A stretch of 64,000 nucleotides of DNA from Parapedobacter flavus. Lineage in GTDB: Bacteria; Bacteroidota; Bacteroidia; Sphingobacteriales; Sphingobacteriaceae. Positions 34,925 to 45,118 of the stretch are shown piece by piece (within the stretch, counting starts at the first letter, position 1; every line of letters starts with the position of its first letter). The notes beneath the pieces are model-generated. The model was not told where the DNA came from, made no database searches, and saw only the letters and a program-made list of their open reading frames with translations. Position numbers and translations under genes: made by a program. The DNA lies in contig NZ_JAYKZZ010000004.1 in the NCBI RefSeq assembly GCF_035818675.1, positions 1 through 64,000 of the forward strand. Reading direction: 5' to 3'.

Positions 34925-37111
34925 TTACCGGACAAACAAGAGTTCGCGCAGTTTGGGCAACGGCCATTGGCGGTCATCCACAATCTGCTCCAGCTTATTG
35001 AGGTGGTAGCGGATTTGATCGAAATAAGGTTTCACCTTTTCGTCGTAAGCAATCGCTTTCTCGCGGGTGTCCTCGAGCACGTTTGCCTTTTTACGTTCTT
35101 GGCGCATCGCTTCCGCATCGATCAAAATGGTGTTGATGTGGCTGGAGATACGTTCCACCAAATTGGCCTGCGATCCATACGCCTCGCTTTCCAACCCCAG
35201 GTCTTTAAGTCCTTTGATGTTCGTGATGAGGGTGTTCTGATAGTTGAATGCTGCCGGTGCCACAAGGCTGGTTACAATCTCGCCGATCACACGGGCTTCT
35301 ATCTGGATTTTCTTGAAGTAGCTTTCTAGTAGAATTTCATGACGGGCCTCACTTTCGCGCCGACTGAATACGGCCAGTTTTTCGAACATCGCCATCGACT
35401 TTTCATCGACATACACGTCCAGTGCTTTCGGCGTGGTTTTAATGTTCGAAAGTCCACGTTTGTGCGCTTCCTCTTCCCATTCTTGGCTGTAGCCGTTGCC
35501 CTCAAACCGGATGGCTTTCGATTCCTTGATGTATTTGCGGACCACATTGAGCAGCGCAAGGTCCTTTTTCGTGCCTTTTTTGATCTGCTTGTCGACCTCC
35601 GTCTTGAAGTCGACGAGCTGGTTGGCCACGATGGTGGTGAGTACGGTCATCGGGCTCGCGCTGTTTGATGCGGATCCCACTGCCCGGAACTCGAATTTAT
35701 TGCCCGTAAATGCAAACGGAGAGGTCCGGTTGCGGTCGGTATTGTCGAGGGTCAGTTGTGGTATTTTCGGTATGCCATGCCACAACATCGCTTCATTCTT
35801 CACCTTTTTGGCCACCCTTGCAGTCTCCACCTCGTCGAGTACGGCATTGAGCTGGCTTCCGAGGAAAATCGAGATGATGGCCGGCGGTGCTTCGTTGGCG
35901 CCGAGTCGGTGGTCGTTGCCGGCGCTGGCAATGGATGCGCGCATCAGGTCGGCATGGTCGTGCACCGCCTTGATGACATTCGTGAAAAACGTCAGGAACA
36001 TCAGGTTCGTCTTCGGCGTTTTTCCCGGCGAAAGTAAATTCACACCGGTGTTGGTGATCATCGACCAGTTGTTGTGTTTGCCAGAGCCGTTGATTTCCGC
36101 ATACGGCTTCTCGTGAATCAGCACCTTGAATTTGTGGCGTAGCGCTACCTGCTCCATCAGGTTGAGCAATAGCTGGTTGTGGTCTATCGCCAAGTTGATT
36201 TCTTCAAACATCGGCGCACACTCAAATTGTGAGGGTGCCACTTCGTTATGGCGTGTCTTTAATGGAATGCCTAGTTTGAGGGCTTCTTGTTCAAGGTCTA
36301 CCATGAACGCCAGCACCCGCTCTGGGATCGCACCGAAGTATTGGTCTTCCAGCTGCTGTCCCTTGGCCGACATATGGCCGAATAATGTACGGCCGGTCAG
36401 TTGCAAGTCGGGCCTGGCATTGAATAGCGCGAGGTCTACCAGGAAATATTCCTGCTCAATACCCAGCGATGACGTTATTTTGGTGATTGATTTATCGAAG
36501 AAATTGGCCACGTCTACTGCAGCTTTATCAAGCGCATTGATCGCTTTCAATAACGGCGCTTTGTAGTCCAATGCCTCCCCGGTGTAAGAAACGAAGATGG
36601 TAGGGATGCAAAGTGTTTTGCTGCCACCTGTTTCATAAATAAAAGCAGGGGAAGAAGGGTCCCATCCGGTATAACCGCGGGCTTCAAAGGTGTTGCGGAT
36701 ACCGCCGCTGGGGAAGCTGGAAGCATCGGGTTCTTGCTGTACCAAGGCACTGGCCGTGAACTTATCGATCGCCGAACCATCCGGTAGCGGCTCGAAGAAG
36801 GCATCGTGCTTCTCTGCGGTGGCACCTGTCAACGGCTGGAACCAGTGGGTGTAATGGGTTACACCGTTACTGATTGCCCAGCTTTTCATGGCCTGTGAGA
36901 TGTGCTCGGCAAGATCGTGTGTAATGGGCTTTCCGCTGTCAACAGTCCCAACAAGTTCTTCATAGGCATTCTTCGGAAGGTAATCCTTCATCTTTGCCGT
37001 TGTGAACACGTTTTTTCCAAAAAACAAGGAGGGTTTGGTTGTTTCGTGGGTCTCATTTCGGTTTAACCGCGAAACTGCGGTCTCTACCGCTTTGAATCTT
37101 AAGCCTGACAT
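34925..37111 (-). CDS. glnN: Glutamine synthetase type III
   Basis: This 728-residue enzyme has the GSIII hallmarks: NVFTTAKMKDYLPKNAYEEL at the N-terminus, TGATAEKHDAFFEP, LGIEQEYFLVD, RHNEVAPSQFE and AEINGSGKHNNWSM, which form the ATP/glutamate site. GSIII is the main ammonia-assimilating glutamine synthetase of many Bacteroidota and makes a double-ring dodecamer (known). It is monocistronic: the 188 bases before it are extremely A+T-rich with long A and T runs but no strict TAnnTTTG box, and a terminator hairpin follows. Confidence 0.96.
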   Translation of the reverse strand: MSGLRFKAVETAVSRLNRNETHETTKPSLFFGKNVFTTAKMKDYLPKNAYEELVGTVDSGKPITHDLAEHISQAMKSWAISNGVTHYTHWFQPLTGATAEKHDAFFEPLPDGSAIDKFTASALVQQEPDASSFPSGGIRNTFEARGYTGWDPSSPAFIYETGGSKTLCIPTIFVSYTGEALDYKAPLLKAINALDKAAVDVANFFDKSITKITSSLGIEQEYFLVDLALFNARPDLQLTGRTLFGHMSAKGQQLEDQYFGAIPERVLAFMVDLEQEALKLGIPLKTRHNEVAPSQFECAPMFEEINLAIDHNQLLLNLMEQVALRHKFKVLIHEKPYAEINGSGKHNNWSMITNTGVNLLSPGKTPKTNLMFLTFFTNVIKAVHDHADLMRASIASAGNDHRLGANEAPPAIISIFLGSQLNAVLDEVETARVAKKVKNEAMLWHGIPKIPQLTLDNTDRNRTSPFAFTGNKFEFRAVGSASNSASPMTVLTTIVANQLVDFKTEVDKQIKKGTKKDLALLNVVRKYIKESKAIRFEGNGYSQEWEEEAHKRGLSNIKTTPKALDVYVDEKSMAMFEKLAVFSRRESEARHEILLESYFKKIQIEARVIGEIVTSLVAPAAFNYQNTLITNIKGLKDLGLESEAYGSQANLVERISSHINTILIDAEAMRQERKKANVLEDTREKAIAYDEKVKPYFDQIRYHLNKLEQIVDDRQWPLPKLRELLFVR

Positions 37112-37299
37112 TTAATTTTTGTTAGTTTTATCTATATGTTGTATTGTTTCTTTGTTTTCGGCTCAAAATTCGTTAAAAAAAATTATATTTCACTGTTTTT
37201 TTTGATAAAATTTCAATTTTTTCTATAAAAAAATGAAAATTCACCTTGTGGAATGGTGTTTTGCTGGTGTTTTTCGAAAAGTCGGCGAGCGATGAAGCT

Positions 37300-40149
37300 T
37301 CATTGTTCGGTGCCAAACCCCCAGTCTATGCCTTTACGTATGGCTGGTACGCCATGCTCAATCCATGGTGCAGCGGGTTTGCCTTTCAGGAAATGGTCGA
37401 AAAATTCCAATTCGCGCCGTTGGATGTCTTTCCGGTTTTGACGATGAACCAGGTTATGGGCTTCGCCATTGTAGTTCAACAGCCAAACGGGTTTTTGCAG
37501 CCGGCGGAGGGCCGTAAACATTTCGATGCCTTGGTACCAAGGTACCGAACCATCTTCATCGTTGTGCATGATGACCACCGGGGTTGTTACGTTAGGAAGG
37601 TGGAACAATGGGGAGTTTTCGATGTACAATTCGGGCTTTTCCCATAGCGTGGCCCCGATGCGGCTTTGGGTGCGTTCATATTGGAACTGCCTGTTCATTC
37701 CGCTTGTCCAACGGATGCCGCCATAGGCGGAAGTCATGTTTACGACCGGTGCACCTGCCCATGCCGCTGCATACATGTTGGTGCGTGTAATCAGGTGGGC
37801 CACCTGATAACCACCCCAGCTTTGCCCTTGGATGCCCAGCTTATCGCCATCAACCCACGGTTGTTTTTTTAATTCCTGCATGCCCGAGTTAACGTACTCT
37901 TCGGCCGAACGACCGGGGTGGCCGATTTCATAATGGATGTCGGGCGCGAATACGAGATAGCCATTGCTCACGAAGAAGCTGATGTTTAGCCGCGAGGGCG
38001 TAGGGGTGGGCGGCACATAGCTATACAACCCATCGGATAACACTTCGTAGAAATAAGAGATAACCGGGTACTTCTTGGCCGGATTAAAATCTTCGGGTTT
38101 GTAAAGTATCCCCTCGGCATCGTGGCCGTTGGGTGTTGTCCATCGTACCAATTCGGCGGTACCCCAATTGTATTGCTGCTGTTGGGGGTTGGTACTGCTC
38201 AGTTTGGTTTCTTTTACAAAGTCTGTCGATACATAGACATCGGGCGACGAAACGTAGTTCTCCTTAATATAGATATAGGTGTCGACATCCGCTGCACGTT
38301 TGGCCTGGCGATAGCGGTAGGGGCCAGTCACCATCTCTTTCGGGTCCCTGCTTTTGTCGCCATTGGTCTGGAACCAGCCGTTTTCTTTCGTGATGTGGTT
38401 GAAAGCCGATAAGATGAGCGGTTCTTTGGTATCGATGATGGCAGTGGTGCGTCGTTTCCGATACCTCGCCATCCGGTTTTCTTCCATATGCTCATACCTG
38501 AAGGTAATTTGGTTGCTCCGCCCCGCGCCATTGGTAACGAGGCGTCGCTCGGACCCATCCGGATGGAACGCCCAGATGTCGTATTTGTCATAAAGGAAGA
38601 TTTCCTCATCGTTTTCGCTCCAGCCAGCTATGCCGTAGTCGCCCGGATCATCGGGAACGTCGTTGTCTTCATCTGCGAAACTTACCGGCAGATCAACGTT
38701 TAGTTGTGCCGTTTTACCCGCTTGGATGTCGTGGCCGTACCAATTGCCTTCGGTGCGGTCGAACCAAACGACGTAGTCCCCTCCCGGCGAGATGCTGACG
38801 CGGCCGCGGATTTCTTCGGCGATCTTCTTCCGGCTACCGTCTACGGTGGAAACCACATAAATATCTTGGAAAGCCCCCGTGCGCCATTGGGTCTCCACGC
38901 GGCGGCCCACATCGGTGGTGGCCAGCACGTAGGTGTTATCGGCATCATCGGTCAACCACGTGTAAGGTAGCAGTTCGTCGGCCAACGGAATCACTTTGCG
39001 GCCCTGCTTCGGATAGGTAACGGCCAGGTAGCTCCTGTTTTGCTCCCGGCGGAGGTTTACCAACTGCTGCGTTTGCAGGTAGTCGTCCTTCCAGTGCCAA
39101 ATGTCCACGTTCGCGTGTTCAAATTCAACCAGGGTAGTATCTTTCACCGGTGGGATGGGTGCGATACCGAAGAAGAGCTTTTCCCCATTTTTACTGAACC
39201 GGACGCCCCCCTCGCCACTTACATACCAGCCCTCCGGTACGCCGTGGGTCCGACGCGAGGCGATGACGATGGCGCTGTCTTGGCCGGGGGCGTAGTAATA
39301 AAGTTTAAATGCTTTTTGAAGGGATTTCTCGGGGCTCTTGTCCGCCGTAAAAGCCAGCTGTACCGATGCGTCGTCAAAAGTTATGTTTTTATAGGAGCCC
39401 TTGCCGCTACTGATGTGGCGCGATTGCCGCGTGGTCAAATCGTAATAATATACGCCAGCGTCGGCACCGATGCTGTCCTTTTCCTCGGCTTTCCTGACAT
39501 AGGTGAGCGCATTCCCATCGAAGCTGAATGCGTAGTCTTCCACACGTTCGATGGTGGTCTCCGCGCCACTCGGCAGGTGCCTGATGTGTAACGTCGGTTG
39601 GGGTTTCTTACGGGCTGCCTTCTTGGCGTCGGCCGTGTCGGCCGCCGTGCTATCTTTTGGCGCCTTGGGCTTTTCGGTGATGTAGGCAATGTATTCTCCC
39701 GGCTCCGCCGGTATTTTATACGACTTTACAAAAGGTATCTTTTGCAATGCAGCCGTCTCCAAGGTGAATATGGCCAACGAGTCTTGAGGCATCTCGTCTG
39801 CTTTTTTCTTCTTTATCTTGGCCTGCCGGGTTTCTTCGTAAAAGGGTTTGATGTGTGCCAGAAGGTAATGGCCGTCGGCAGAAAAACGGGCATCGGCGGC
39901 GCGTTCAATGCGGCCGATGGACTGGTTATCCGGATTCGTCACCACCAATCGCCCGTCGCCCGCCTGTGGACTGACCATATAATAGATAAAGCGCCCATCG
40001 TCCGAGATGGCGGATGAGCTGATGGCTTCCCAGCCGTCATAAACATCGTGGTTCAGCGGCTTCTTCTGTGCCCACGCCGTGTGTACGCTGCATATCAATA
40101 GCAAAAAGGCGAAAAATCGATGCTTGGTCATTGTCGTATGGAACTTCAT
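37300..40149 (-). CDS. S9 family prolyl oligopeptidase-like serine peptidase, secreted
   Basis: This 949-residue protein has a signal peptide (to about residue 27, AWAQ). A beta-propeller region follows (about 40-600), including a Lys/Ala-rich insert near 165-180 (TADTADAKKAARKKPQ), and then a C-terminal alpha/beta-hydrolase domain. The nucleophile is Ser in GIQGQSWGGYQ (about residue 773). Asp lies in MHNDEDGSVPWYQG and His in NGEAHNLVHRQN, completing the triad. S9 enzymes cleave oligopeptides after proline or other residues; the specificity here is unknown. The start may be the ATG at 40131. It stands alone on the minus strand. Confidence 0.92.
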   Translation of the reverse strand: MKFHTTMTKHRFFAFLLLICSVHTAWAQKKPLNHDVYDGWEAISSSAISDDGRFIYYMVSPQAGDGRLVVTNPDNQSIGRIERAADARFSADGHYLLAHIKPFYEETRQAKIKKKKADEMPQDSLAIFTLETAALQKIPFVKSYKIPAEPGEYIAYITEKPKAPKDSTAADTADAKKAARKKPQPTLHIRHLPSGAETTIERVEDYAFSFDGNALTYVRKAEEKDSIGADAGVYYYDLTTRQSRHISSGKGSYKNITFDDASVQLAFTADKSPEKSLQKAFKLYYYAPGQDSAIVIASRRTHGVPEGWYVSGEGGVRFSKNGEKLFFGIAPIPPVKDTTLVEFEHANVDIWHWKDDYLQTQQLVNLRREQNRSYLAVTYPKQGRKVIPLADELLPYTWLTDDADNTYVLATTDVGRRVETQWRTGAFQDIYVVSTVDGSRKKIAEEIRGRVSISPGGDYVVWFDRTEGNWYGHDIQAGKTAQLNVDLPVSFADEDNDVPDDPGDYGIAGWSENDEEIFLYDKYDIWAFHPDGSERRLVTNGAGRSNQITFRYEHMEENRMARYRKRRTTAIIDTKEPLILSAFNHITKENGWFQTNGDKSRDPKEMVTGPYRYRQAKRAADVDTYIYIKENYVSSPDVYVSTDFVKETKLSSTNPQQQQYNWGTAELVRWTTPNGHDAEGILYKPEDFNPAKKYPVISYFYEVLSDGLYSYVPPTPTPSRLNISFFVSNGYLVFAPDIHYEIGHPGRSAEEYVNSGMQELKKQPWVDGDKLGIQGQSWGGYQVAHLITRTNMYAAAWAGAPVVNMTSAYGGIRWTSGMNRQFQYERTQSRIGATLWEKPELYIENSPLFHLPNVTTPVVIMHNDEDGSVPWYQGIEMFTALRRLQKPVWLLNYNGEAHNLVHRQNRKDIQRRELEFFDHFLKGKPAAPWIEHGVPAIRKGIDWGFGTEQ

Positions 40150-40379
40150 GGTGCGTTATAAGGATGCAATATTGAAATAAAACGGTGACTGGCCGGAGCT
40201 GTAATATCATTTTTACAGTAACCCGGCCCGCATTTTCATGCGTAAGACGGTCGGCAGCGTAACAACGGGGGCAGCCGGCCGTCAAAACTACGTATTTCTG
40301 GTCTATTTGGCACGCGGCTTCTTGTATGCCGGGGCAACTTTAGCTAAGTTTACGGAAATAAGGATTGACAAAAGGATAC

Positions 40380-41072
40380 ATGACTACGATATTAAGCGTG
40401 AAAGACGTCGGCAAAACCTACCCCAGTGCGGGTAAGCCGCTCGCCGTACTGCAAGCAATTAGTTTTGAAGTGGAAACGGCATCCACTGTGGCGATTGTAG
40501 GGCCCTCCGGCAGCGGTAAAACCACTTTACTGGGGCTTTGTGCAGGGCTAGATCGCGCCAGTGCGGGCAGCATCGTGTTGAACGGGGTGTCGTTGGATAC
40601 GCTCAATGAAGACGAACGGGCGCGGGTGCGCAACCAATATGTAGGCTTCGTATTCCAGAATTTCCAGTTGCTGCCCACGTTGACTGCTTTGGAGAATGTA
40701 ATGGTTCCGCTCGAACTGCGCGGCGAGGCCCACAGTAAGCGGGTGGCGCTGGAGCTGCTGGACAAAGTCGGGCTGGCCGATCGTGGCCACCATTACCCCC
40801 TGCAGTTGTCGGGGGGCGAGCAGCAACGGGTGTCCATCGCCCGTGCGTTTTCCAATGCACCGCAGATCCTGTTTGCCGACGAGCCAACGGGTAACCTCGA
40901 TGCCGAAACCAGCGAGAACGTCGAAAAACTGCTGTTTGACCTCAACCATGATGCCGGCACAACACTGGTGCTGGTTACCCACGATTTGGAGCTGGCATCA
41001 AAGACCCAGCGCATCATCCGCATGAAAGGGGGCAAGCTGGTCTCGGATTCGGCAGTAGATCATACGCTATGA
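40380..41072 (+). CDS. ABC transporter ATP-binding protein (LolD/YbbA-like)
   Basis: This 230-residue ATPase has Walker A GPSGSGKT (41-48), Q-loop YVGFVFQNFQLLPTLTALENV, signature LSGGEQQRVSIARAFS, and Walker B ILFADEPTGNLDAET. The class MacB/LolD/YbbA pairs with FtsX-type permeases and works by mechanotransmission, not ordinary import. The downstream permease overlaps by 4 bases (ATGA), so they form one transporter. The ATG at 40380 is chosen over a TTG-type start at 40365. Confidence 0.94.
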   Translation: MTTILSVKDVGKTYPSAGKPLAVLQAISFEVETASTVAIVGPSGSGKTTLLGLCAGLDRASAGSIVLNGVSLDTLNEDERARVRNQYVGFVFQNFQLLPTLTALENVMVPLELRGEAHSKRVALELLDKVGLADRGHHYPLQLSGGEQQRVSIARAFSNAPQILFADEPTGNLDAETSENVEKLLFDLNHDAGTTLVLVTHDLELASKTQRIIRMKGGKLVSDSAVDHTL

Positions 41073-43627
41073 TGACTTCCGACCGCCAAAAGATCGCTTT
41101 CGGCTGGGTGTTGCGTATGGCGTGGCGCGACAGCCGGCGGAACCGTTCCCGGCTGTTCCTCTTTATATCATCCATCATTATTGGCATCGCGGCGCTGGTA
41201 GCCATCTTCTCGTTCGGCGATAACCTTGCCAAGGACATCGACAAACAGGCGGCCGGTCTGGTGGGTGCCGATTTGGTGATCCATAGCAACCGTGAGCTCT
41301 CCGAAGAGGGGCAGGCGATTGTCGATTCGGTACGGCGACGCAGTACGGATCATTCTGTCGAGCAGCGCTTCGCTTCCATGGTGCTATTCGCCAACAGCGG
41401 AGGTACCCGCTTGGTTGAGGTGCGCGCATTGGATGGTGCGTTTCCTTATTATGGTGCGTTCGAAACCGTGCCCGAAGGCGTTGGCGCCACGTTCAGAAAA
41501 CACCGGCAGGCATTGGTCGATAAAACCTTGATGCTTCAGTTTGGCGCCCAAGTGGGCGATTCGGTGAAAGTGGGGGCGGTTATGTTCGAGATTGCCGGCA
41601 GCTTGGCGCAGGCGCCGGGGCAGAGTGGTCTCTCTACTGCCGTGGCACCGGCCGTGTTTATCCCATTGGAATACCTGCCCGCCACGGGGTTGAACCAGAA
41701 AGGGAGCCGCATCAATTACAACTACTATTTCCAGCTGGAAGAAGGCACCGATGCCAACAAACTTGCCGACGGCCTCGATTCGCTGATGGAAGTACAGCGG
41801 ATGGGGTTTGACACCATTGCTTCACGGAAGCAGGAAACAGGACGGTCGTTTGCCGATCTGAACAACTTCCTCTCGTTGGTGGGCTTTGTGGCGTTGCTGC
41901 TCGGATGCATCGGCGTATCGAGCGCTATCCATATCTATATCAAAGAGAAGCTCAATACCATAGCGATATTACGGTGCCTGGGAGCGAGTTCGCGGCAGGC
42001 ATTTTTGATTTTTCTCGTGCAGGTGTTGGGCGTCGGCTTGGTCGGTTCTATCATCGGTGCGCTGCTGGGTACCCTGGTGCAGCAATTGTTGCCCTTGGTG
42101 CTCCGCGATTTCGTTCCGGTGGCCATCAGCAGCGATATCTCGTGGTGGGCCATTGCGCAAGGGATCGGACTGGGGGTCTGTATAGCGGCACTGTTTGCTT
42201 TGCTGCCCCTTGTTGGTATCCGTAATATTGCTCCGCTGAACACGCTGCGGTTATCGGTAGACACCTCAAGCCCAATCAGGGATCGTTGGAGTTGGCTGGT
42301 ATACGGCCTCATAGGGCTGTTTATTTTCAGCTATGCCTATATACAGCTGGATGGGCTTGGGCAGACACTCGCATTTACCATGGGTGTGGTGCTGTCGTTT
42401 CTGGTGTTATATGCCGCCGCGAGCCTCCTTGTTTGGCTGGTTAGGCGCTTTTTCCCGTCGTCATGGAGCTACCTATGGCGGCAGGGGCTTTCCAACCTGT
42501 TCAGGCCCAACAACCAAACGGTTATCCTGATCATCGCCATCGGGCTAGGCACGGCATTTATCGCTACCCTGTTTGCCGTGCAGGGGATGCTGATTACACG
42601 GGTATCCCTGTCGTCGAGCGAAAACCAACCGAACATGGTGCTATTTGATATCCAATCGCCGCAGAAAACAGCAGTGGCCGACCTAGTTGCGGCGCAGGGG
42701 CTGCCCGTATTGGACCAGGTGCCCATTGTGACGGTGCAGTTGGAAGCCATCAATGGCGTTACTGCCGACGATGCACGGCGCGACAGCACCATCGAGGTAT
42801 CCCGACGGGCGCTGGGCGGTGAGCTGCGGTCTACCTACCGGTCGGAACTCAGCGATTCGGAAAAGGTGACCGAAGGCGAATGGATAGGCGAAACTGCTGC
42901 TGGCGATACCGCTCGGGTGTCCCTTGAGGAGGGGTATGCTCGCCGTATCCGGGTGGATATTGGCGACGAACTGTTGTTCAACGTGCAGGGTGTGCGCATA
43001 CCGACCATCATTGGTAGCCTAAGGGAGGTCGATTGGAACCGTGTACAGACCAACTTTCGATTGATATTCCCAACCGGCGTTATCGACGATGCGCCGCAAT
43101 TCCACGTGCTGATGACCCGTGTGCCGGATGACGCAACATCTGCCCGTATGCAGCAGGCGGTGGTAACGCAGTTCCCCAATGTATCTATCATTGATCTGGG
43201 GCTGATCCTATCGGTGCTAGACGCCATACTTGAAAAGATTGGTTTCGTGATCCGGTTCATGGGCGGTTTCAGTATCCTCACCGGTTTTGTGGTATTAATC
43301 GCCTCTGTGATGATCAGCAAATATCAGCGGATAAAGGAGAGTGTACTGTTGCGTACCATGGGGGCAACGCGGAAACAGATTTTGGCCATTACCGCACTTG
43401 AATACTTCTTCTTGGGAGGCATTGCCGCGTTCACCGGTGTGCTGCTGGCGCTTGGGGGCAGTTGGGCATTGGCCGTTTTCAGCTTCGAGATACCGTTTAC
43501 ACCCGATATCGCCGTTATGCTCCTGTTGATGTTGGGGGTAACGCTGCTGACGGTATTGATCGGACTGGTGAATAGCCGGGGAATTACCGAACGCCCGCCA
43601 TTGGAAATTCTGGGTAAAGAAGTGTAG
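41069..43627 (+). CDS. FtsX/YbbP-like ABC transporter permease
   Basis: This 852-residue protein has an N-terminal membrane helix (FLFISSIIIGIAALVAIFS), a periplasmic domain, and FtsX-type membrane segments in two places (about 265-400 with IYIKEKLNTIAILRCLGASSRQAFL, and about 725-840 with IKESVLLRTMGATRKQILAI). Further helices lie between them near 415-510. The two repeats with about ten membrane segments match YbbP, partner of YbbA, and not the four-helix MacB. Function of this type is not settled; lipid, lipoprotein or toxic compound export is possible. It overlaps the ATPase gene by 4 bases. ATGs at 41069 and 41072 are both possible. Confidence 0.9.
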   Translation: MMTSDRQKIAFGWVLRMAWRDSRRNRSRLFLFISSIIIGIAALVAIFSFGDNLAKDIDKQAAGLVGADLVIHSNRELSEEGQAIVDSVRRRSTDHSVEQRFASMVLFANSGGTRLVEVRALDGAFPYYGAFETVPEGVGATFRKHRQALVDKTLMLQFGAQVGDSVKVGAVMFEIAGSLAQAPGQSGLSTAVAPAVFIPLEYLPATGLNQKGSRINYNYYFQLEEGTDANKLADGLDSLMEVQRMGFDTIASRKQETGRSFADLNNFLSLVGFVALLLGCIGVSSAIHIYIKEKLNTIAILRCLGASSRQAFLIFLVQVLGVGLVGSIIGALLGTLVQQLLPLVLRDFVPVAISSDISWWAIAQGIGLGVCIAALFALLPLVGIRNIAPLNTLRLSVDTSSPIRDRWSWLVYGLIGLFIFSYAYIQLDGLGQTLAFTMGVVLSFLVLYAAASLLVWLVRRFFPSSWSYLWRQGLSNLFRPNNQTVILIIAIGLGTAFIATLFAVQGMLITRVSLSSSENQPNMVLFDIQSPQKTAVADLVAAQGLPVLDQVPIVTVQLEAINGVTADDARRDSTIEVSRRALGGELRSTYRSELSDSEKVTEGEWIGETAAGDTARVSLEEGYARRIRVDIGDELLFNVQGVRIPTIIGSLREVDWNRVQTNFRLIFPTGVIDDAPQFHVLMTRVPDDATSARMQQAVVTQFPNVSIIDLGLILSVLDAILEKIGFVIRFMGGFSILTGFVVLIASVMISKYQRIKESVLLRTMGATRKQILAITALEYFFLGGIAAFTGVLLALGGSWALAVFSFEIPFTPDIAVMLLLMLGVTLLTVLIGLVNSRGITERPPLEILGKEV

Positions 43628-43642
43628 GGCGCATGGCGCCTG

Positions 43643-45094
43643 TTATCGCTTGGTTTCCAGAATGGAATTCAAGATAGCGACCCCTACGCTGTCAACGGGT
43701 TCTGCGGTATTCGATAATACAATCACCGCCATCTTTCTGTCCGGCGAAAAGGCCATATAGCTGCTGCTCCCGAAGGTGCCGCCATTATGCCAATAAATAA
43801 GCTCGCCCCCCATCAGGTTCATGTGCCACGCCAACCCAATGTCCGTATCTGGCGGATTGAAGTAGGTGAATTGGCGGGTACGGGCCAGGGAATGTTCCAA
43901 ATCGCTCTCAGGCATTTTGAAATGGGCTTTTGCATAGGTAAGCAGATCTTTTACAGACGATTTCAACGAGCCGTGGGCGGTGAACGCATCGAATGTCCAC
44001 AATGGGGTCTCCAAGCCATCCTTGTTATACACCTTGGCCACGTATTGCGAATCCGGATCGGGAAACTCGGTGGTGTTTTTCAGGCCGAGCGGTTGGCAGA
44101 TGATTTCCTGTACCATCTCATTGTAGGGCTTGCCGTAAACCGAGTCGAGGACACTGCCCAACAGGCCATACCCCAGGTTGCTATATATATAGATGGAGTC
44201 GGGGGGCGTGGTCGCTTTGTACGATGCCAGGAAGTTGTATAACTCCACTTGCGTGTAATCTTTATACGGGTTCAGCGGGTGGGCAGCTGCCGTGGCATCG
44301 ATGTTTGCCGGCATGCGTGGTAATCCCGATGTATGGTTGGCAAGCTGTTTCAGCGTAATGCGCTGCAAATCCGGATTTGCCGCAACGGAGTCGGGGAGGT
44401 AATTGGTAATCGGGTCGTCAACGCTAAGCTGCTGGGTCTGCGCCAGGTAAGCGAGCAATGTAGCAGTGAAGGTCTTGCTGATGGATCCGATTTCAAATAA
44501 CGTGTTTTCATCGGGGAGCCGGTTGTTTCCATTTTCGGTTTCCCCGTAATAGTAGCTGCTGGTTTTACCGTCGTATACCACACCAATGGCCAATGCATGG
44601 GTATGGCCCTTCCGGCTGTAGGCTAGGGCGATGGAATCGATGTGAAAATCGAGTTTCGAAGTCGCCGGGCTGCGAGAGGCAAGTACGTCCGTCTTTTCAG
44701 GCACCGGATCGCCGGCATAGGGTTGGAAGAGGAAGGTCTCGATCTGGTTCAGGCTATCCAGCCCCAACACCACCTGCAGTGGGGTGCTGAGGAAGTTGAG
44801 TTTGTAAATACCGGTTCGGTTATCATAGCTTTTCAACTCGGCCGACTGTATCTGCCCCAACGGGTATAATTGCTGGGTCATTACCGTTTGGAACGCCTGT
44901 AAAGAAAGCGATTGCTTGAACCGTGGGCCGGCAAGCGCATAAATGGAATCGGTTTCCTGCAGGTTGAAATGATATTCGATTTTATTGAAAACCGCTTGGT
45001 TGATTTGCTGGGCACGGTTTTCCTCTTGCGTAAAGGCCGGGAATACAGGCAGCAATAAGATGATGCAGATGATCCTGTTTATGGTTTCGAACAT
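43643..45094 (-). CDS. Secreted serine hydrolase, beta-lactamase/PBP-like (class C type)
   Basis: This 483-residue protein has a signal peptide (residues 1-22, PAFTQ). An N-terminal DUF3887-like domain follows (about 30-130, NLQETDSIYALAGPRFKQSLSLQAF). A serine beta-lactamase-like domain comes next, with S204-I-S-K207, a Tyr-Ser-Asn motif near residue 302 (IYIYSNLGYGLLG) and a third motif HNGG (WHNGGTFGSSSYM). Such proteins are usually esterases or D-amino-acid peptidases, not drug-hydrolysing enzymes. It is convergent with the ABC permease gene (15 bases apart). A -7 promoter box lies 4 bases before its ATG. Confidence 0.9.
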   Translation of the reverse strand: MFETINRIICIILLLPVFPAFTQEENRAQQINQAVFNKIEYHFNLQETDSIYALAGPRFKQSLSLQAFQTVMTQQLYPLGQIQSAELKSYDNRTGIYKLNFLSTPLQVVLGLDSLNQIETFLFQPYAGDPVPEKTDVLASRSPATSKLDFHIDSIALAYSRKGHTHALAIGVVYDGKTSSYYYGETENGNNRLPDENTLFEIGSISKTFTATLLAYLAQTQQLSVDDPITNYLPDSVAANPDLQRITLKQLANHTSGLPRMPANIDATAAAHPLNPYKDYTQVELYNFLASYKATTPPDSIYIYSNLGYGLLGSVLDSVYGKPYNEMVQEIICQPLGLKNTTEFPDPDSQYVAKVYNKDGLETPLWTFDAFTAHGSLKSSVKDLLTYAKAHFKMPESDLEHSLARTRQFTYFNPPDTDIGLAWHMNLMGGELIYWHNGGTFGSSSYMAFSPDRKMAVIVLSNTAEPVDSVGVAILNSILETKR

Positions 45095-45098
45095 GGCG

Positions 45099-45106
45099 CA
45101 AAATTA
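45099..45106 (-). promoter_or_regulatory. TAnnTTTG -7 box next to the serine hydrolase start
   Basis: The minus strand reads TAATTTTG, a full match to the Bacteroidota -7 consensus, ending 4 bases before the ATG at 45094. No TTG is present at 19-21 bases upstream. Initiation would fall at the start codon, implying a leaderless mRNA. Confidence 0.5.
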
Positions 45107-45118
45107 CGTGAAACCTAT

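Noticed and set aside
43628..43640. Small hairpin GGCGC-ATG-GCGCC between convergent genes
   Set aside because: Only five pairs with a three-base loop and no T-run; too weak to call a terminator.
43643..45094. Possible antibiotic-resistance beta-lactamase
   Set aside because: The fold is shared, but the N-terminal DUF3887-like domain and overall sequence fit a housekeeping esterase/peptidase of the PBP-like group.
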